A stretch of 58,915 bases of DNA, from NCBI GenBank assembly GCA_902574695.1, contig CACGON010000006.1:1-58915 (forward strand), written 5' to 3'. The notes below the pieces were generated by a model that was not told where the DNA came from, did not search any database, and saw only the letters and a list, made by a program, of their open reading frames with translations. This DNA comes from an uncultured Pelagibacteraceae bacterium (lineage in GTDB: Bacteria; Pseudomonadota; Alphaproteobacteria; Pelagibacterales; Pelagibacteraceae). Shown here one piece after another: positions 7,988-16,555 of the stretch. Both the position numbers and the translations under genes were made by a program. Each line of letters opens with the position of its first letter. The first letter of the stretch is position 1.

Positions 7988-8956
7988 TTACCTTTGATAT
8001 TCAACAAATTTTTTCAAGGATTTATTTAAAAATTTTTCAAAAATAATTCCTTTATTATTATTTTGTTTTTTTGTGAAAAAATTTTTATTCATTTTAAAAT
8101 CATATGAAGGCTCAAAGAAAAATGGAATAGAAAGTCTTTTTGTCTTATTCCATAGAACTCTATGATTTGTTGCTTTAAATCTTCCTTTGCTAAGATATTC
8201 CAGTGCGAGACCAGTATTTACGATTAAAGCATTTTTATTAAATGGCACATCGTACCATTTTCTATTTTTTCTATTCTGAACTTGTAGCCCACCTTTTTTA
8301 TCTTGATAAAGAATTGTAAATATCCCACTATCAACATGTGTTTCACAACCAAGTGCTACACCATCTTGTTCAGATATTTCAACAGGCTTTGATTGATTCG
8401 GATAATAGTTAAATCTTAAAGTGCTAAGTGTTTTTAGTCTTTTAAATGCAATTTTTGAAGTTTTAATATCAAGATTATAAATTCTAATAATACTTTTGAA
8501 TAATATTTCGCCTAAATCAAATATTTCATTATAATAGGTTTTTAAAATATTAATCGATCTTTTATTTAACGCTTTATTTAAATTTAAATACTCTATGTAT
8601 TGATTATTAATTTTCGTAGCATATTTTTTTGTAACTTTTAAATCTCCAATATCCAAACCTTCTTTACCATTAACATCGTTTGGAAAGTATCCTCTATATA
8701 AATTTTTATTTAATTTATTCCACTTCTTTGGAGCTAATTTCATTTTATTTAATTTTGTAGATGCAAAGAATTTTTTTCCAACATTAGTTATATTTTTAAT
8801 ACTTTTTTCACTTATTCCATGACCAACTATTTGAAAAAAACCAACATGGACGGATGCTTTTTCGATTTCTCTTAGAATTTTCATTTCTTTTTGATTTCTA
8901 AATTTTCCATCAAGTAATGCTGAAATATTAATTGTAGGAATGTAATCTTTTTTCAT
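7988..8956 (-). CDS. Isopenicillin-N-synthase-like 2OG/Fe(II) dioxygenase
   Basis: A 322-residue protein of the plant/bacterial IPNS-like oxygenase family. The N-terminal DIOX_N-type part contains VGFFQIVGHGIS, and the catalytic part has H207-x-D209 (ETHVDSG), H265 (ATNHRV) and the R274-x-S276 motif that binds 2-oxoglutarate. Its start overlaps the stop of the upstream EamA-family gene by 4 bases, so the two are translationally coupled on the minus strand. The substrate is unknown. Relatives act on small molecules, so the coupled permease may move the substrate or product. Confidence 0.85.
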   Translation of the reverse strand: MKKDYIPTINISALLDGKFRNQKEMKILREIEKASVHVGFFQIVGHGISEKSIKNITNVGKKFFASTKLNKMKLAPKKWNKLNKNLYRGYFPNDVNGKEGLDIGDLKVTKKYATKINNQYIEYLNLNKALNKRSINILKTYYNEIFDLGEILFKSIIRIYNLDIKTSKIAFKRLKTLSTLRFNYYPNQSKPVEISEQDGVALGCETHVDSGIFTILYQDKKGGLQVQNRKNRKWYDVPFNKNALIVNTGLALEYLSKGRFKATNHRVLWNKTKRLSIPFFFEPSYDFKMNKNFFTKKQNNNKGIIFEKFLNKSLKKFVEYQR

Positions 8957-9909
8957 CTTCTCGCTGGTGTCTCAGTTGCAATATATTGATCCCTTACTTT
9001 TTCTCTAAAATAAATATAAACGCCAGCACTTATAATGCAAGCTACACCAATAAACGTTCTTGCTGATGGTATTTCATTAAACAACAAGTATCCAGGTATC
9101 ATTGACATAATTATTAGAGAATATTCAAATAATGAAACCACGGATGGAGAAGCAACTATATATGCTGAAAAAATACATACAAATGCTACACAAGCAGCAA
9201 CACCGAAAAATAAAATAAATTTCCAAGTATAATCAAAGTTTGAAAACCAATCTCTAAATATAAATTGCATTGTAGGGTCGTAATTTAAATTATTAAATTG
9301 TCCTTGTCCCATTATTAAAAATATTACAATTAAAATTGTTATAGAAATTAGATAAAAATAAAATAACTGAGTATATACATCGTCCTTTACCGAGGTGTAC
9401 TTTGTAATCACCATTGATGATGCATAAAAAAACGCACTTGCTACTGGAAGTAAATTTTTATATTCGAAATCTGAAAAGTTTGGATTCAGAACTACATATA
9501 CACCTATAAATCCAAATACAATTGCTGACCATCTCCGCACACCTATGAATTCTTTTAAGAAAAATTTTGCAAATATTGAAACAAAGAAAGGACTAGAAAA
9601 AAATAACGCATTTGCTGTTGCAAGAGGCATAAAAGTTAAAGAAATAAAAAAAGCAGAGAATGCTAAAAAGTGAAGAACTACTCTTAAAATTGTTAAAAAG
9701 GGATATTGGGTTTTAAGAGAGACCTTTTTTTTTGTAACTATAATAAAACAAAATAACAAAAAGGCTGCAACAATATATCTTCCGAAAAATATTTCATACA
9801 AAGCAGATTTTTCAAAAATAAATTTTATAAGTGAGTCTTGTATAGCAAATAAAGACATTGCAAATACAACGAGTATTATACCTCTAGGATTATCATTTTT
9901 AGAATTCAT
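8953..9909 (-). CDS. EamA/DMT-family transporter
   Basis: A 318-residue membrane protein with about ten hydrophobic segments arranged as two EamA repeats (for example GIILVVFAMSLFAIQDSLIK at the N-terminus and 'VASPSVVSLFEYSLIIMSMI' in the second half). This family exports or imports metabolites such as amino acids and nucleotide sugars. It is first in a two-gene minus-strand unit with the IPNS-like oxygenase. The 58 bases between its start and the plus-strand GFA gene must carry divergent promoters. Confidence 0.85.
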   Translation of the reverse strand: MNSKNDNPRGIILVVFAMSLFAIQDSLIKFIFEKSALYEIFFGRYIVAAFLLFCFIIVTKKKVSLKTQYPFLTILRVVLHFLAFSAFFISLTFMPLATANALFFSSPFFVSIFAKFFLKEFIGVRRWSAIVFGFIGVYVVLNPNFSDFEYKNLLPVASAFFYASSMVITKYTSVKDDVYTQLFYFYLISITILIVIFLIMGQGQFNNLNYDPTMQFIFRDWFSNFDYTWKFILFFGVAACVAFVCIFSAYIVASPSVVSLFEYSLIIMSMIPGYLLFNEIPSARTFIGVACIISAGVYIYFREKVRDQYIATETPARR

Positions 9910-9967
9910 AAATTAAATTATCACTTTTTTTATTTTAAAAAATAAAAATTTATGAGACTATACATCA

Positions 9968-10378
9968 ATGTCTGAAAAAATATTTGTAAATAAAAAAGGA
10001 AGTTGTATTTGTGGTGCAATTAATTTTACAGTTAAACTTGATGAAATACCTAGAGTTTTTAATTGCCATTGCCAAGATTGTAGAAAAAAAATAGGTGGAA
10101 TGATTTCAATAATTGAGCTCAGAGAAAATGCTATTCAGATAGATATGGAGAGATTATCAATTTATGAACATAGTGGAGGAAGTGATAAAAAAATAAAAAA
10201 ATATTTTTGTAAAAAATGCGCAGCTCCCGTACTCACTTATGTAGAGAGATGGAATAAATACTATTTATATGCTGGATTACTTGACGATATTAGTATTTTA
10301 AAAAAAGCAATTAACATTTTTTATGAGAATTCTCATTTTCCTTTTATGGATATTGAAGATAATAAAATAAAAGTATAA
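9968..10378 (+). CDS. GFA / CENP-V family zinc protein (copy 2)
   Basis: A 136-residue Cys-rich protein of the GFA family. Metal ligand motifs are CICGAINF (C13, C15), NCHCQDCRKK near residue 35, and FCKKCAAPV near residue 80. It stands alone on the plus strand between two minus-strand units and ends 4 bases before the convergent ProV stop. It differs clearly from the copies at 5219 and 40586, which lack the CxCGAI opening, so it is likely a separate subfamily. Activity is not established. Confidence 0.85.
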   Translation: MSEKIFVNKKGSCICGAINFTVKLDEIPRVFNCHCQDCRKKIGGMISIIELRENAIQIDMERLSIYEHSGGSDKKIKKYFCKKCAAPVLTYVERWNKYYLYAGLLDDISILKKAINIFYENSHFPFMDIEDNKIKV

Positions 10379-10382
10379 ATTT

Positions 10383-11411
10383 TTATTTGCCTTTAGTCAG
10401 AGACTCTTTTAACTCTTTATTAGTAATATATCCTTTAATGTTACCTTTTTTATCCACAACTTCACAATTTGCATTGGTACAAACAACTTGGGGCAAGAAT
10501 TCTTCAATAAATTGATCTTCTTGAACTCTTAGAAGGTTAGATTTATCAATTCCATTAACCTTTTCCTTTGGAGTCATTATAACCTTAGCTTTAATTACTT
10601 TGGATCTATTTACATCTTTAACAAATGCAGCAACATATTCATCTGCAGGATTCATTATAATATCAACTGGGGTTCCAACCTGTACAAGTTTTCCCGCATT
10701 GAGTATTCCGATGTGATCACCTAGCCTAAGAGATTCATCCAAGTCATGAGTAATAAAAACAATTGTTTTTTTTAATTGGTCCTGTAAATCTAATAGTTGC
10801 TTCTGCATATCACTTCTTATTAGCGGATCCAAAGCAGAAAATGCTTCGTCCATTAACATTATATCAGTATTTGTTGCAAGTGCTCTAGCTAAACCAACTC
10901 TTTGCTGCATACCCCCAGATAATTGATTTGGATATTGATTTTCAAACCCACTTAATCCAACGGCCTCTATCTTTTCCATACAAATTTTATTTGTCTCTTC
11001 CTCACTAATTCCCTGTATCTCTAAACCGTAACCAACATTTTGGATTACTGTTTTGTGAGGAAACAAACCAAATCTTTGAAATACCATGCTCATTTTGTGA
11101 CGTCTAAAATCAATAAGTTTTTCTTGGCTTAATGTCATAACATCTGTTCCTTCGACCAAAATTTCACCCTCAGTTGGATCAATTAATCTGTTCAGGTGTC
11201 TAATTAATGTAGATTTACCTGATCCAGATAAACCCATACAAACAAATATTTCGCCTTCTTCAATTTTCATTGAAACATTGTCTAACCCAACTGTATGGCT
11301 AGTTTTTTCTAAAATTTCCTCTTTTGATGATCCATCTTTAACCATTGGCAAGACAGATTTTGGATTGCTACCAAATATCTTGTAGACATTATTTATTTCA
11401 ATCTTTGACAT
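10383..11411 (-). CDS. Glycine betaine/proline-type ABC transporter ATPase (ProV/OpuAA-like)
   Basis: A 342-residue ATPase for quaternary-amine uptake. It has Walker A GLSGSGKST (60-68), signature LSGGMQQRV, Walker B IMLMDEAFSALDP and a C-terminal CBS-like regulatory tail. The family-specific SHTVGLDNVS stretch precedes Walker A. The ATG at 11411 (MSKIEINNVYKIFG) is chosen over the in-frame ATG at 11450, which would add 13 unconserved residues. No ProW permease or ProX binding protein is adjacent: both neighbours are on the opposite strand, so it is an orphan that must pair with subunits encoded elsewhere. It diverges from the aldolase gene across a palindrome at 11472-11495. Confidence 0.9.
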   Translation of the reverse strand: MSKIEINNVYKIFGSNPKSVLPMVKDGSSKEEILEKTSHTVGLDNVSMKIEEGEIFVCMGLSGSGKSTLIRHLNRLIDPTEGEILVEGTDVMTLSQEKLIDFRRHKMSMVFQRFGLFPHKTVIQNVGYGLEIQGISEEETNKICMEKIEAVGLSGFENQYPNQLSGGMQQRVGLARALATNTDIMLMDEAFSALDPLIRSDMQKQLLDLQDQLKKTIVFITHDLDESLRLGDHIGILNAGKLVQVGTPVDIIMNPADEYVAAFVKDVNRSKVIKAKVIMTPKEKVNGIDKSNLLRVQEDQFIEEFLPQVVCTNANCEVVDKKGNIKGYITNKELKESLTKGK

Positions 11412-11471
11412 TTTCTCATAATACTTAACAGCTTGAAGAGAGTGATGCAAAAATAAATAAATACAACTTTT

Positions 11472-11495
11472 AATTGAAATATTATTATTTCAATT
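11472..11495. promoter_or_regulatory. Palindrome between divergent proV-like and aldolase genes
   Basis: The arms AATTGAAATA and TATTTCAATT are a perfect 10-base inverted repeat with a 4-base centre. It is placed 60 bases before the ProV-like start and 33 before the aldolase start. That placement suits an operator for a dimeric regulator controlling both directions, and it could also act as an RNA hairpin. No regulator gene is adjacent. In DNA this AT-rich a 10-base palindrome can arise by chance. Confidence 0.35.
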
Positions 11496-11528
11496 TATTT
11501 TAAGTTAAAATATATTAATTTTATAAAG

Positions 11529-12260
11529 ATGACTGATAAAGATTTTAAAATAAGATGCGAACTAGCTGCGCTTTACAGAATTTTACATATGTACGGCATG
11601 ACTGATCTTGCAAATCAATGTGCAGGAGCCCGTTCAATTGAAAATAAAGATAACTCATATGTTCATCCCTATGGAATGTTTTATGAAGAAATTACAGCAT
11701 CTTCACTCGTTAAAATAAATAAAGAAGGTAAAGCCATTGAAAATGATAATCCTTGGCTTAATGATGGATGTAATAATCTTGCAAAATGGATTTTTAATGC
11801 AAGAGATGACGTCAATTTTTATGTCCATGGACATGCAAATGATGTAATGGCAGTTGGCGGAACCAAAGAAGGATTAATGTACTTATCGCAAGCTGCAGTT
11901 TATCTTAATCATCTAATTGGATATGTAGACTATGAATTTGTAGAGGATAAAGATTATGGAAGCAAGTTTATGTCTTTGATAAAGCAACATGACATATTAA
12001 TCACAAGAAACCATGGATATTATACAGTTGGCAAAACTGCATCCGAAGCTTTCTTTAGGGCATATTATTTAGAGCAAGCCTGCACAGTTCAAGTAAAGAA
12101 TTTATCTATGGGATTAAAAGTGCACGAAATTGATAAGCAAAAGGCAGCTTTCTTTTGGGAGAATATGGACAAATCAGATGATTATAATTATGATGGTAAA
12201 ACAGAGTGGGCTGCACTTTTAAGAAAATTGGATAGAGAGAAATCAAACTATAAAAATTAA
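11529..12260 (+). CDS. Class II aldolase/adducin family protein
   Basis: A 243-residue zinc aldolase-fold protein. Likely Zn ligands are H100 and H102 (VHGHAND) and H162 (TRNHGYYTVG), with a conserved SYVHPYG substrate loop near residue 43. Relatives include fuculose-phosphate aldolase and several decarboxylases or aldolases of unknown substrate. The next gene, a gamma-butyrobetaine-hydroxylase-like oxygenase, starts within its stop codon (TAATG), so the two are coupled. Retro-aldol cleavage of a hydroxylated amino or quaternary compound is a plausible joint role, but it is inferred from context alone. Confidence 0.85.
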   Translation: MTDKDFKIRCELAALYRILHMYGMTDLANQCAGARSIENKDNSYVHPYGMFYEEITASSLVKINKEGKAIENDNPWLNDGCNNLAKWIFNARDDVNFYVHGHANDVMAVGGTKEGLMYLSQAAVYLNHLIGYVDYEFVEDKDYGSKFMSLIKQHDILITRNHGYYTVGKTASEAFFRAYYLEQACTVQVKNLSMGLKVHEIDKQKAAFFWENMDKSDDYNYDGKTEWAALLRKLDREKSNYKN

Positions 12261-13408
12261 TGCAAAACTTTACTATAAAAAATATAACAAAAAACTCAAA
12301 TTGTCTTGAGGTTCTTTGGGATGATGGAAAAAAAAGTAAATTTAATTATATGTGGTTAAGAGATAATTGCCCAACAGCTCATGATAAGGACTCACGACAC
12401 AGAATGTTTAATATTTTAAAGGTATCAAACCAAATTAATCCAAAGAAATACTCTATAAATAGCACAGGTAAATTAGAAATTGAGTGGAGTGAGGGAAATC
12501 ACACAAGTTATTACGATCAAAACTGGCTAAGAGAAAATTGTTACACTATAAAAAATAACTCTCAGTATATTTCACCATACAAACTGTGGGACAATTCCCT
12601 TCAACAAAATCTTAAATCAATAGAGATTAAGCATGATGAGATAATGAATTCTGAAGCTGGTTTAATAAAATGGTTAGAACTCCTTCATCATACCGGTATT
12701 GCAATTGTTAAAAATGCACCCGTTGAAAAAAAATCTGGTTTTAGTGTATTAAATAGGATAAGCCACACACGCGAAACTTTTTTCAAGACACCATTTGAGG
12801 TCATTAATATTCCAAAACCAAACAACTCTGCTTACACAGCTCATGCACTTAGAAACCATATGGATTTACCATGGTTTGAAACCCCTCCAGGTTACCAGTT
12901 CTTACATTGTTTAATTAATTCAGCTGAGGGTGGAGAATCATCAGCAGTTGATGGCTTTGCAGTTGCAGATTATCTTAGAAAAAATGAGCCAGAAATATTT
13001 GACACTCTAATAAATGTTCATTTAAAGTTTAGAGACATGGATTATACGCAAGAGGCAGTTAGAAGTTATTATGCTCCCGCTGTATCACTTACTAAAGATA
13101 AGGATTATCATGATATAAGATTTAGTGTTGCAACAATGGATGCATTAGATTGCCATCCAGATTTAATGGATAAAGTTTATAAAGCACATCATAGATTTGG
13201 TAATCTTTTGCACGATGATAAATTTCAAATTAAGTTTAGGTTAGAACCAGGGGATATTTTTTCCTTTAATAACAGACGATTATTACATGGAAGAACTGAA
13301 TTTGACCCAAATTCTGGTCATAGACATTTACAGGGATATTATATGGATAGAGATGAAATCATAGGAAGATTAAAATATTTAAAAAATAAATCTAATTCCA
13401 ACCAGTAA
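12260..13408 (+). CDS. Gamma-butyrobetaine hydroxylase-like 2OG/Fe(II) dioxygenase
   Basis: A 382-residue protein with the two-domain layout of gamma-butyrobetaine and trimethyllysine dioxygenases. An N-terminal GBBH-like domain (LEVLWDDGKKSKFNYMWLRDNC) is followed by a TauD-like catalytic domain. Iron ligands are predicted as H200-x-D202 (RNHMDLPW) and H343 (LLHGRTEF), with a 2OG-binding Arg in the following GHRHLQG. Bacterial members hydroxylate gamma-butyrobetaine to carnitine or act on related trimethylamines. It overlaps the aldolase by one base and its end overlaps the convergent aldehyde dehydrogenase by 17 bases. The exact substrate is unproven. Confidence 0.85.
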   Translation: MQNFTIKNITKNSNCLEVLWDDGKKSKFNYMWLRDNCPTAHDKDSRHRMFNILKVSNQINPKKYSINSTGKLEIEWSEGNHTSYYDQNWLRENCYTIKNNSQYISPYKLWDNSLQQNLKSIEIKHDEIMNSEAGLIKWLELLHHTGIAIVKNAPVEKKSGFSVLNRISHTRETFFKTPFEVINIPKPNNSAYTAHALRNHMDLPWFETPPGYQFLHCLINSAEGGESSAVDGFAVADYLRKNEPEIFDTLINVHLKFRDMDYTQEAVRSYYAPAVSLTKDKDYHDIRFSVATMDALDCHPDLMDKVYKAHHRFGNLLHDDKFQIKFRLEPGDIFSFNNRRLLHGRTEFDPNSGHRHLQGYYMDRDEIIGRLKYLKNKSNSNQ

Positions 13409-14822
13409 CTGTTTTTACTTCTAGAAATTCTTCAAGACCCCAAACACCTCCTTCTCGACCATTTCCAGATTGTTTGTAACCTCCAAAAGGTGTACCAGCA
13501 TCAGCACTGTTTCCATTTATGTAAACACAGCCAGATCTCAATTTTTTTGCAACTCTTTTTGCTTTTTCTTTATCTTCAGTTTGCAAATAATTTCCTAAAC
13601 CATATGAGGTATCATTTACAATTTTAATAGCTTCATCCTCAGTATCAAATGGAATAATTGACAACACTGGTCCAAAAATTTCTTCTTTTGCAATCGTCAT
13701 TTCATTTGTAACATCAGTAAATATTGTAGGTTTTATAAAGTATCCTTTATTTAATCCTGGAGGCAATTCAGGTCCACCCGCTGCAAGCGTTGCACCTTCT
13801 TTAATACCACTTTTAATTAATTTAATTATTTTATCGTACTGAATTTTAGATACTACTGGCCCTATATGATCTCCTTTTTTAGAAGCTAAATCTACTTTGA
13901 TTTTATTTGCCTCATCAACTGCTTCATCAACTGCTTTTTTGTATATAGATTTTTCTACCAACATTCTTGTAGGAGCATCGCATGATTGACCAGAATTGCT
14001 CATTACATTTCTAATTCCATCCCGTACAGCATTTGGGTAAGCATCAGCAAAAACTATATTGCCTCCCTTTCCACCAAGTTCTAAACAAACTTTTTTAATA
14101 GTATCAGCTGCATTCTTTGAAATAAGTCGTCCAGCTCTTGTAGATCCAGTAAATGAAATCATATCTACATCAGGATGACTAGATAATTGAGTTCCAACAC
14201 CAGCACCATCTCCATTAATTAAATTAAATACTCCTTTCGGAAATTTAGCTTCATCAATCATTTCTGCGAATACCATTCCTGACAAAGGGGATATTTCAGA
14301 TGGTTTAAGTATCAATGTGCAACCTGTTGCTAGAGCCGGAATTACTTTGAGAGCTATTTGGTTTATTGGCCAGTTCCAAGGAGTTATTAATGCACAAACG
14401 CCCACTGGTTCATAACAAATATGATTATTGGATTTTTTATCAAATTGCTTATCAAAACTAAAATTTTTTAATCTTAAAATAAAGTCTTCTATATGTGTTT
14501 GACCAGATGCGGTTTGTACGTCTTTAGCCCAATCAATAGGAGCACCCATCTCAGTTGAAATAGCCTCGGACATTAGATTAAATTTTTTTTTATAAATCGT
14601 AAGTAACTTTTCAAGTAAATTAATCTTCTCATCTTTTGGCACATCTTTCCAACTTGCAAAAGCTTTTTTTGCAGTTTGAACTGCTTTATCAACGTCTTCT
14701 TTTGATCCTAAAGAAATTTTTGCAAAACACTCCTCATTTGATGGATTGATTACTTCAAAGTCATTATCTCTATGTGGATCTACCCATTTTCCATCAATAT
14801 AGAATTTTTTTTTTTCTAACAT
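13392..14822 (-). CDS. NAD(P)-dependent aldehyde dehydrogenase
   Basis: A 476-residue aldehyde dehydrogenase. Catalytic Cys is C281 (NSGQSC), general base E248 (LELGGKG), and there are the conserved TPWNWPINQ and LKPSEISPL cofactor segments and FGGYKQSG near the C-terminus. The ATG at 14822 is chosen because it follows the upstream stop by one base and matches the family start (KKFYIDGKWV); the longer frame to 14855 overlaps the upstream gene. It is coupled to a hydroxyisobutyrate-dehydrogenase-like gene and converges on the GBBH-like gene. Possible substrates include betaine-type aldehydes and malonate semialdehydes; the sequence does not decide. Confidence 0.9.
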   Translation of the reverse strand: MLEKKKFYIDGKWVDPHRDNDFEVINPSNEECFAKISLGSKEDVDKAVQTAKKAFASWKDVPKDEKINLLEKLLTIYKKKFNLMSEAISTEMGAPIDWAKDVQTASGQTHIEDFILRLKNFSFDKQFDKKSNNHICYEPVGVCALITPWNWPINQIALKVIPALATGCTLILKPSEISPLSGMVFAEMIDEAKFPKGVFNLINGDGAGVGTQLSSHPDVDMISFTGSTRAGRLISKNAADTIKKVCLELGGKGGNIVFADAYPNAVRDGIRNVMSNSGQSCDAPTRMLVEKSIYKKAVDEAVDEANKIKVDLASKKGDHIGPVVSKIQYDKIIKLIKSGIKEGATLAAGGPELPPGLNKGYFIKPTIFTDVTNEMTIAKEEIFGPVLSIIPFDTEDEAIKIVNDTSYGLGNYLQTEDKEKAKRVAKKLRSGCVYINGNSADAGTPFGGYKQSGNGREGGVWGLEEFLEVKTVTGWN

Positions 14823-14823
14823 T

Positions 14824-15765
14824 TTAAATTTCGTAACCTTTTTCCTCTTTTTCATTATCTATTAATTCCTCAGGGAAATTTGGAGCTCTAAAATTAATAC
14901 CTAATTTGTCCTCAAATCTTTTTACAACCATTGAAGACCAAGCTCTTGATCCATATTTTTTTTTAGCATCTTTAAAAATATTTAAAATCAAAGGTGAAAT
15001 TTCTAAATTTGTATCTAATTTTTTTGATAACTCATTAAATAAACCAACATCCTTTTCAACCAAATCCATGGTAAAGTTAATATTATACGAACCATTTAAA
15101 ATAACTTGACTTTCTGTTTCGTGAACAAAAGAATTTCCAGATGATACTGAAATACCTTTGAAAGTTTTTGCAAGATCTAAATTTGATTTTTTCGCAACAG
15201 CCCAAGCCTCGCCTAATGCTGCCAAATGAGCTGAAGCAAGATAATTTGTAATTACCTTGAGAACAGAAGCACTACCTAAACCACCTGTATGAAGAATTTT
15301 TCGTCCCATTGATGAAAGTGCTGGTAAAATTTTTTCAAAAGCCTGTCTTTCTCCACCAACAAAGATTGCAATATTTCCTGTTGCTGCTCTATGACATCCT
15401 CCACTTACAGGACCATCAAGCGGGATACCACCTTTTTTTAATACGAGCTTACCAATTCTTTTGACCTCTGACTCATCTGTTGTACTCATTTCTAGCCAAA
15501 TTTTGTCTTTTGCAATACCTTCAAGAATACCATTAGGACCCTCCATAACTTCTGCGCAAATTTTTGGAGAAGGAAGACATGTAATTATAAGATCAACATT
15601 TTCCGCAAGTTCTTTAGAATTATCTGCGACCTTTGCTCCATTTTTTTCAAATTCATTTGTTAATTTTTTGTCTAAGTCTCTTACAATTAAGTCAAATTTA
15701 TTTCTTAGCAAGCTTCCAGCTAATTTCCCTCCAACATTTCCTAGTCCTATAAAACCTATTTTCAT
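14824..15765 (-). CDS. 3-hydroxyisobutyrate dehydrogenase family oxidoreductase
   Basis: A 313-residue beta-hydroxyacid dehydrogenase. It has the N-terminal Rossmann motif GFIGLGNVGG, the substrate-binding block LDGPVSGG and the catalytic Lys in SVLKVITNYLAS. Family members oxidise beta-hydroxyacids or reduce the matching semialdehydes. The ATG at 15765 (MKIGFIGLG) is the natural start; an upstream in-frame start at 15783 adds six residues before the Rossmann fold. It leads the two-gene minus-strand unit with aldehyde dehydrogenase, which could run hydroxyacid to semialdehyde to acid. Confidence 0.9.
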   Translation of the reverse strand: MKIGFIGLGNVGGKLAGSLLRNKFDLIVRDLDKKLTNEFEKNGAKVADNSKELAENVDLIITCLPSPKICAEVMEGPNGILEGIAKDKIWLEMSTTDESEVKRIGKLVLKKGGIPLDGPVSGGCHRAATGNIAIFVGGERQAFEKILPALSSMGRKILHTGGLGSASVLKVITNYLASAHLAALGEAWAVAKKSNLDLAKTFKGISVSSGNSFVHETESQVILNGSYNINFTMDLVEKDVGLFNELSKKLDTNLEISPLILNIFKDAKKKYGSRAWSSMVVKRFEDKLGINFRAPNFPEELIDNEKEEKGYEI

Positions 15766-15823
15766 GTGCGTCCTAATTAGCAAATTAATAATTTTTTAAA
15801 CATGATATAGATTATTAGCTAAA

Positions 15824-16306
15824 ATGTATTTAAATAAAATTAAAATAACTATAAGTTTTTTTTTAGTATTATTAGCAATTTCAATAAACAATTCTGTTTT
15901 CGCTGAGATTATAAAGCCAAATAATGGAATAGAACCTCTGCAAGTTGTTAAAATTCAATTAAAAAGTTTGAAGAATAATAATAAAAAATTTACGGATTAT
16001 GGTATTGAGCAAACATGGGCATTTGCCCATCCTGACAATCAAAGATACACAGGTCCTCTTGAGAAGTTTAAAATTATGCTAAAGGGAAAAGCATATTCAA
16101 TGTTGCTGAACCACAAAGAGCATAACATTAAAGAAATTTTTTTATCAGAAGATGTTGCCACATTTGAAGTGATTATTCTAAACACAGATAAAGAATATTT
16201 TAAATTTAAATGGCAAGTTGAAAAGTTTAAAAAAGATGGTCCTCTCAAAGACTGTTGGTTAACTACAGCAGTATCCTCACCAATATCTATGGGGTCATCA
16301 ATCTGA
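15824..16306 (+). CDS. Exported DUF4864-like protein
   Basis: A 160-residue protein with an N-terminal signal peptide or membrane anchor (residues 6-26). The rest resembles DUF4864: a start like EPLQVVKIQLKSL, the WAFAHPDNQ and TGPLEKF motifs and a C-terminal strand region ending in DCWLTT. It is probably a small periplasmic protein with an NTF2-like fold of unknown role. Its stop overlaps the start of a small membrane protein (TGATG), and the DMGDH gene follows, but a role in that pathway is not shown. Confidence 0.7.
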   Translation: MYLNKIKITISFFLVLLAISINNSVFAEIIKPNNGIEPLQVVKIQLKSLKNNNKKFTDYGIEQTWAFAHPDNQRYTGPLEKFKIMLKGKAYSMLLNHKEHNIKEIFLSEDVATFEVIILNTDKEYFKFKWQVEKFKKDGPLKDCWLTTAVSSPISMGSSI

Positions 16307-16512
16307 TGCCAAAAATTCCTGATTACATAAGGGTAGTGATTTTGATGGGAATATTATGCATCCCTCCTATTGCGGCAACTCAAATTGGATGGTTTTTATG
16401 GGGTAAAGAAGCTGGTATTAATTGCGGCATGGTTGTGGGAGTAATCAGTGTTACTGTGGCAGCGTATCTTATGTATCAAAAGGGGTGGAGAGATTCTGAT
16501 GATGATTATTAA
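16306..16512 (+). CDS. Small two-TM membrane protein, unknown function
   Basis: A 68-residue protein starting MPKIPDYIRVV. It has two hydrophobic segments (about residues 8-28 and 38-57) and an acidic tail, DSDDDY. The ATG overlaps the preceding stop by one base, which supports this start over the longer frame from 16255. I do not recognise a family. It sits just upstream of the DMGDH-ETF cluster with a 43-base gap. Confidence 0.6.
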   Translation: MPKIPDYIRVVILMGILCIPPIAATQIGWFLWGKEAGINCGMVVGVISVTVAAYLMYQKGWRDSDDDY

Positions 16513-16555
16513 ATTTATGTTTCGTTAACATGAGAAATTTAGTAGAAATCCAATT

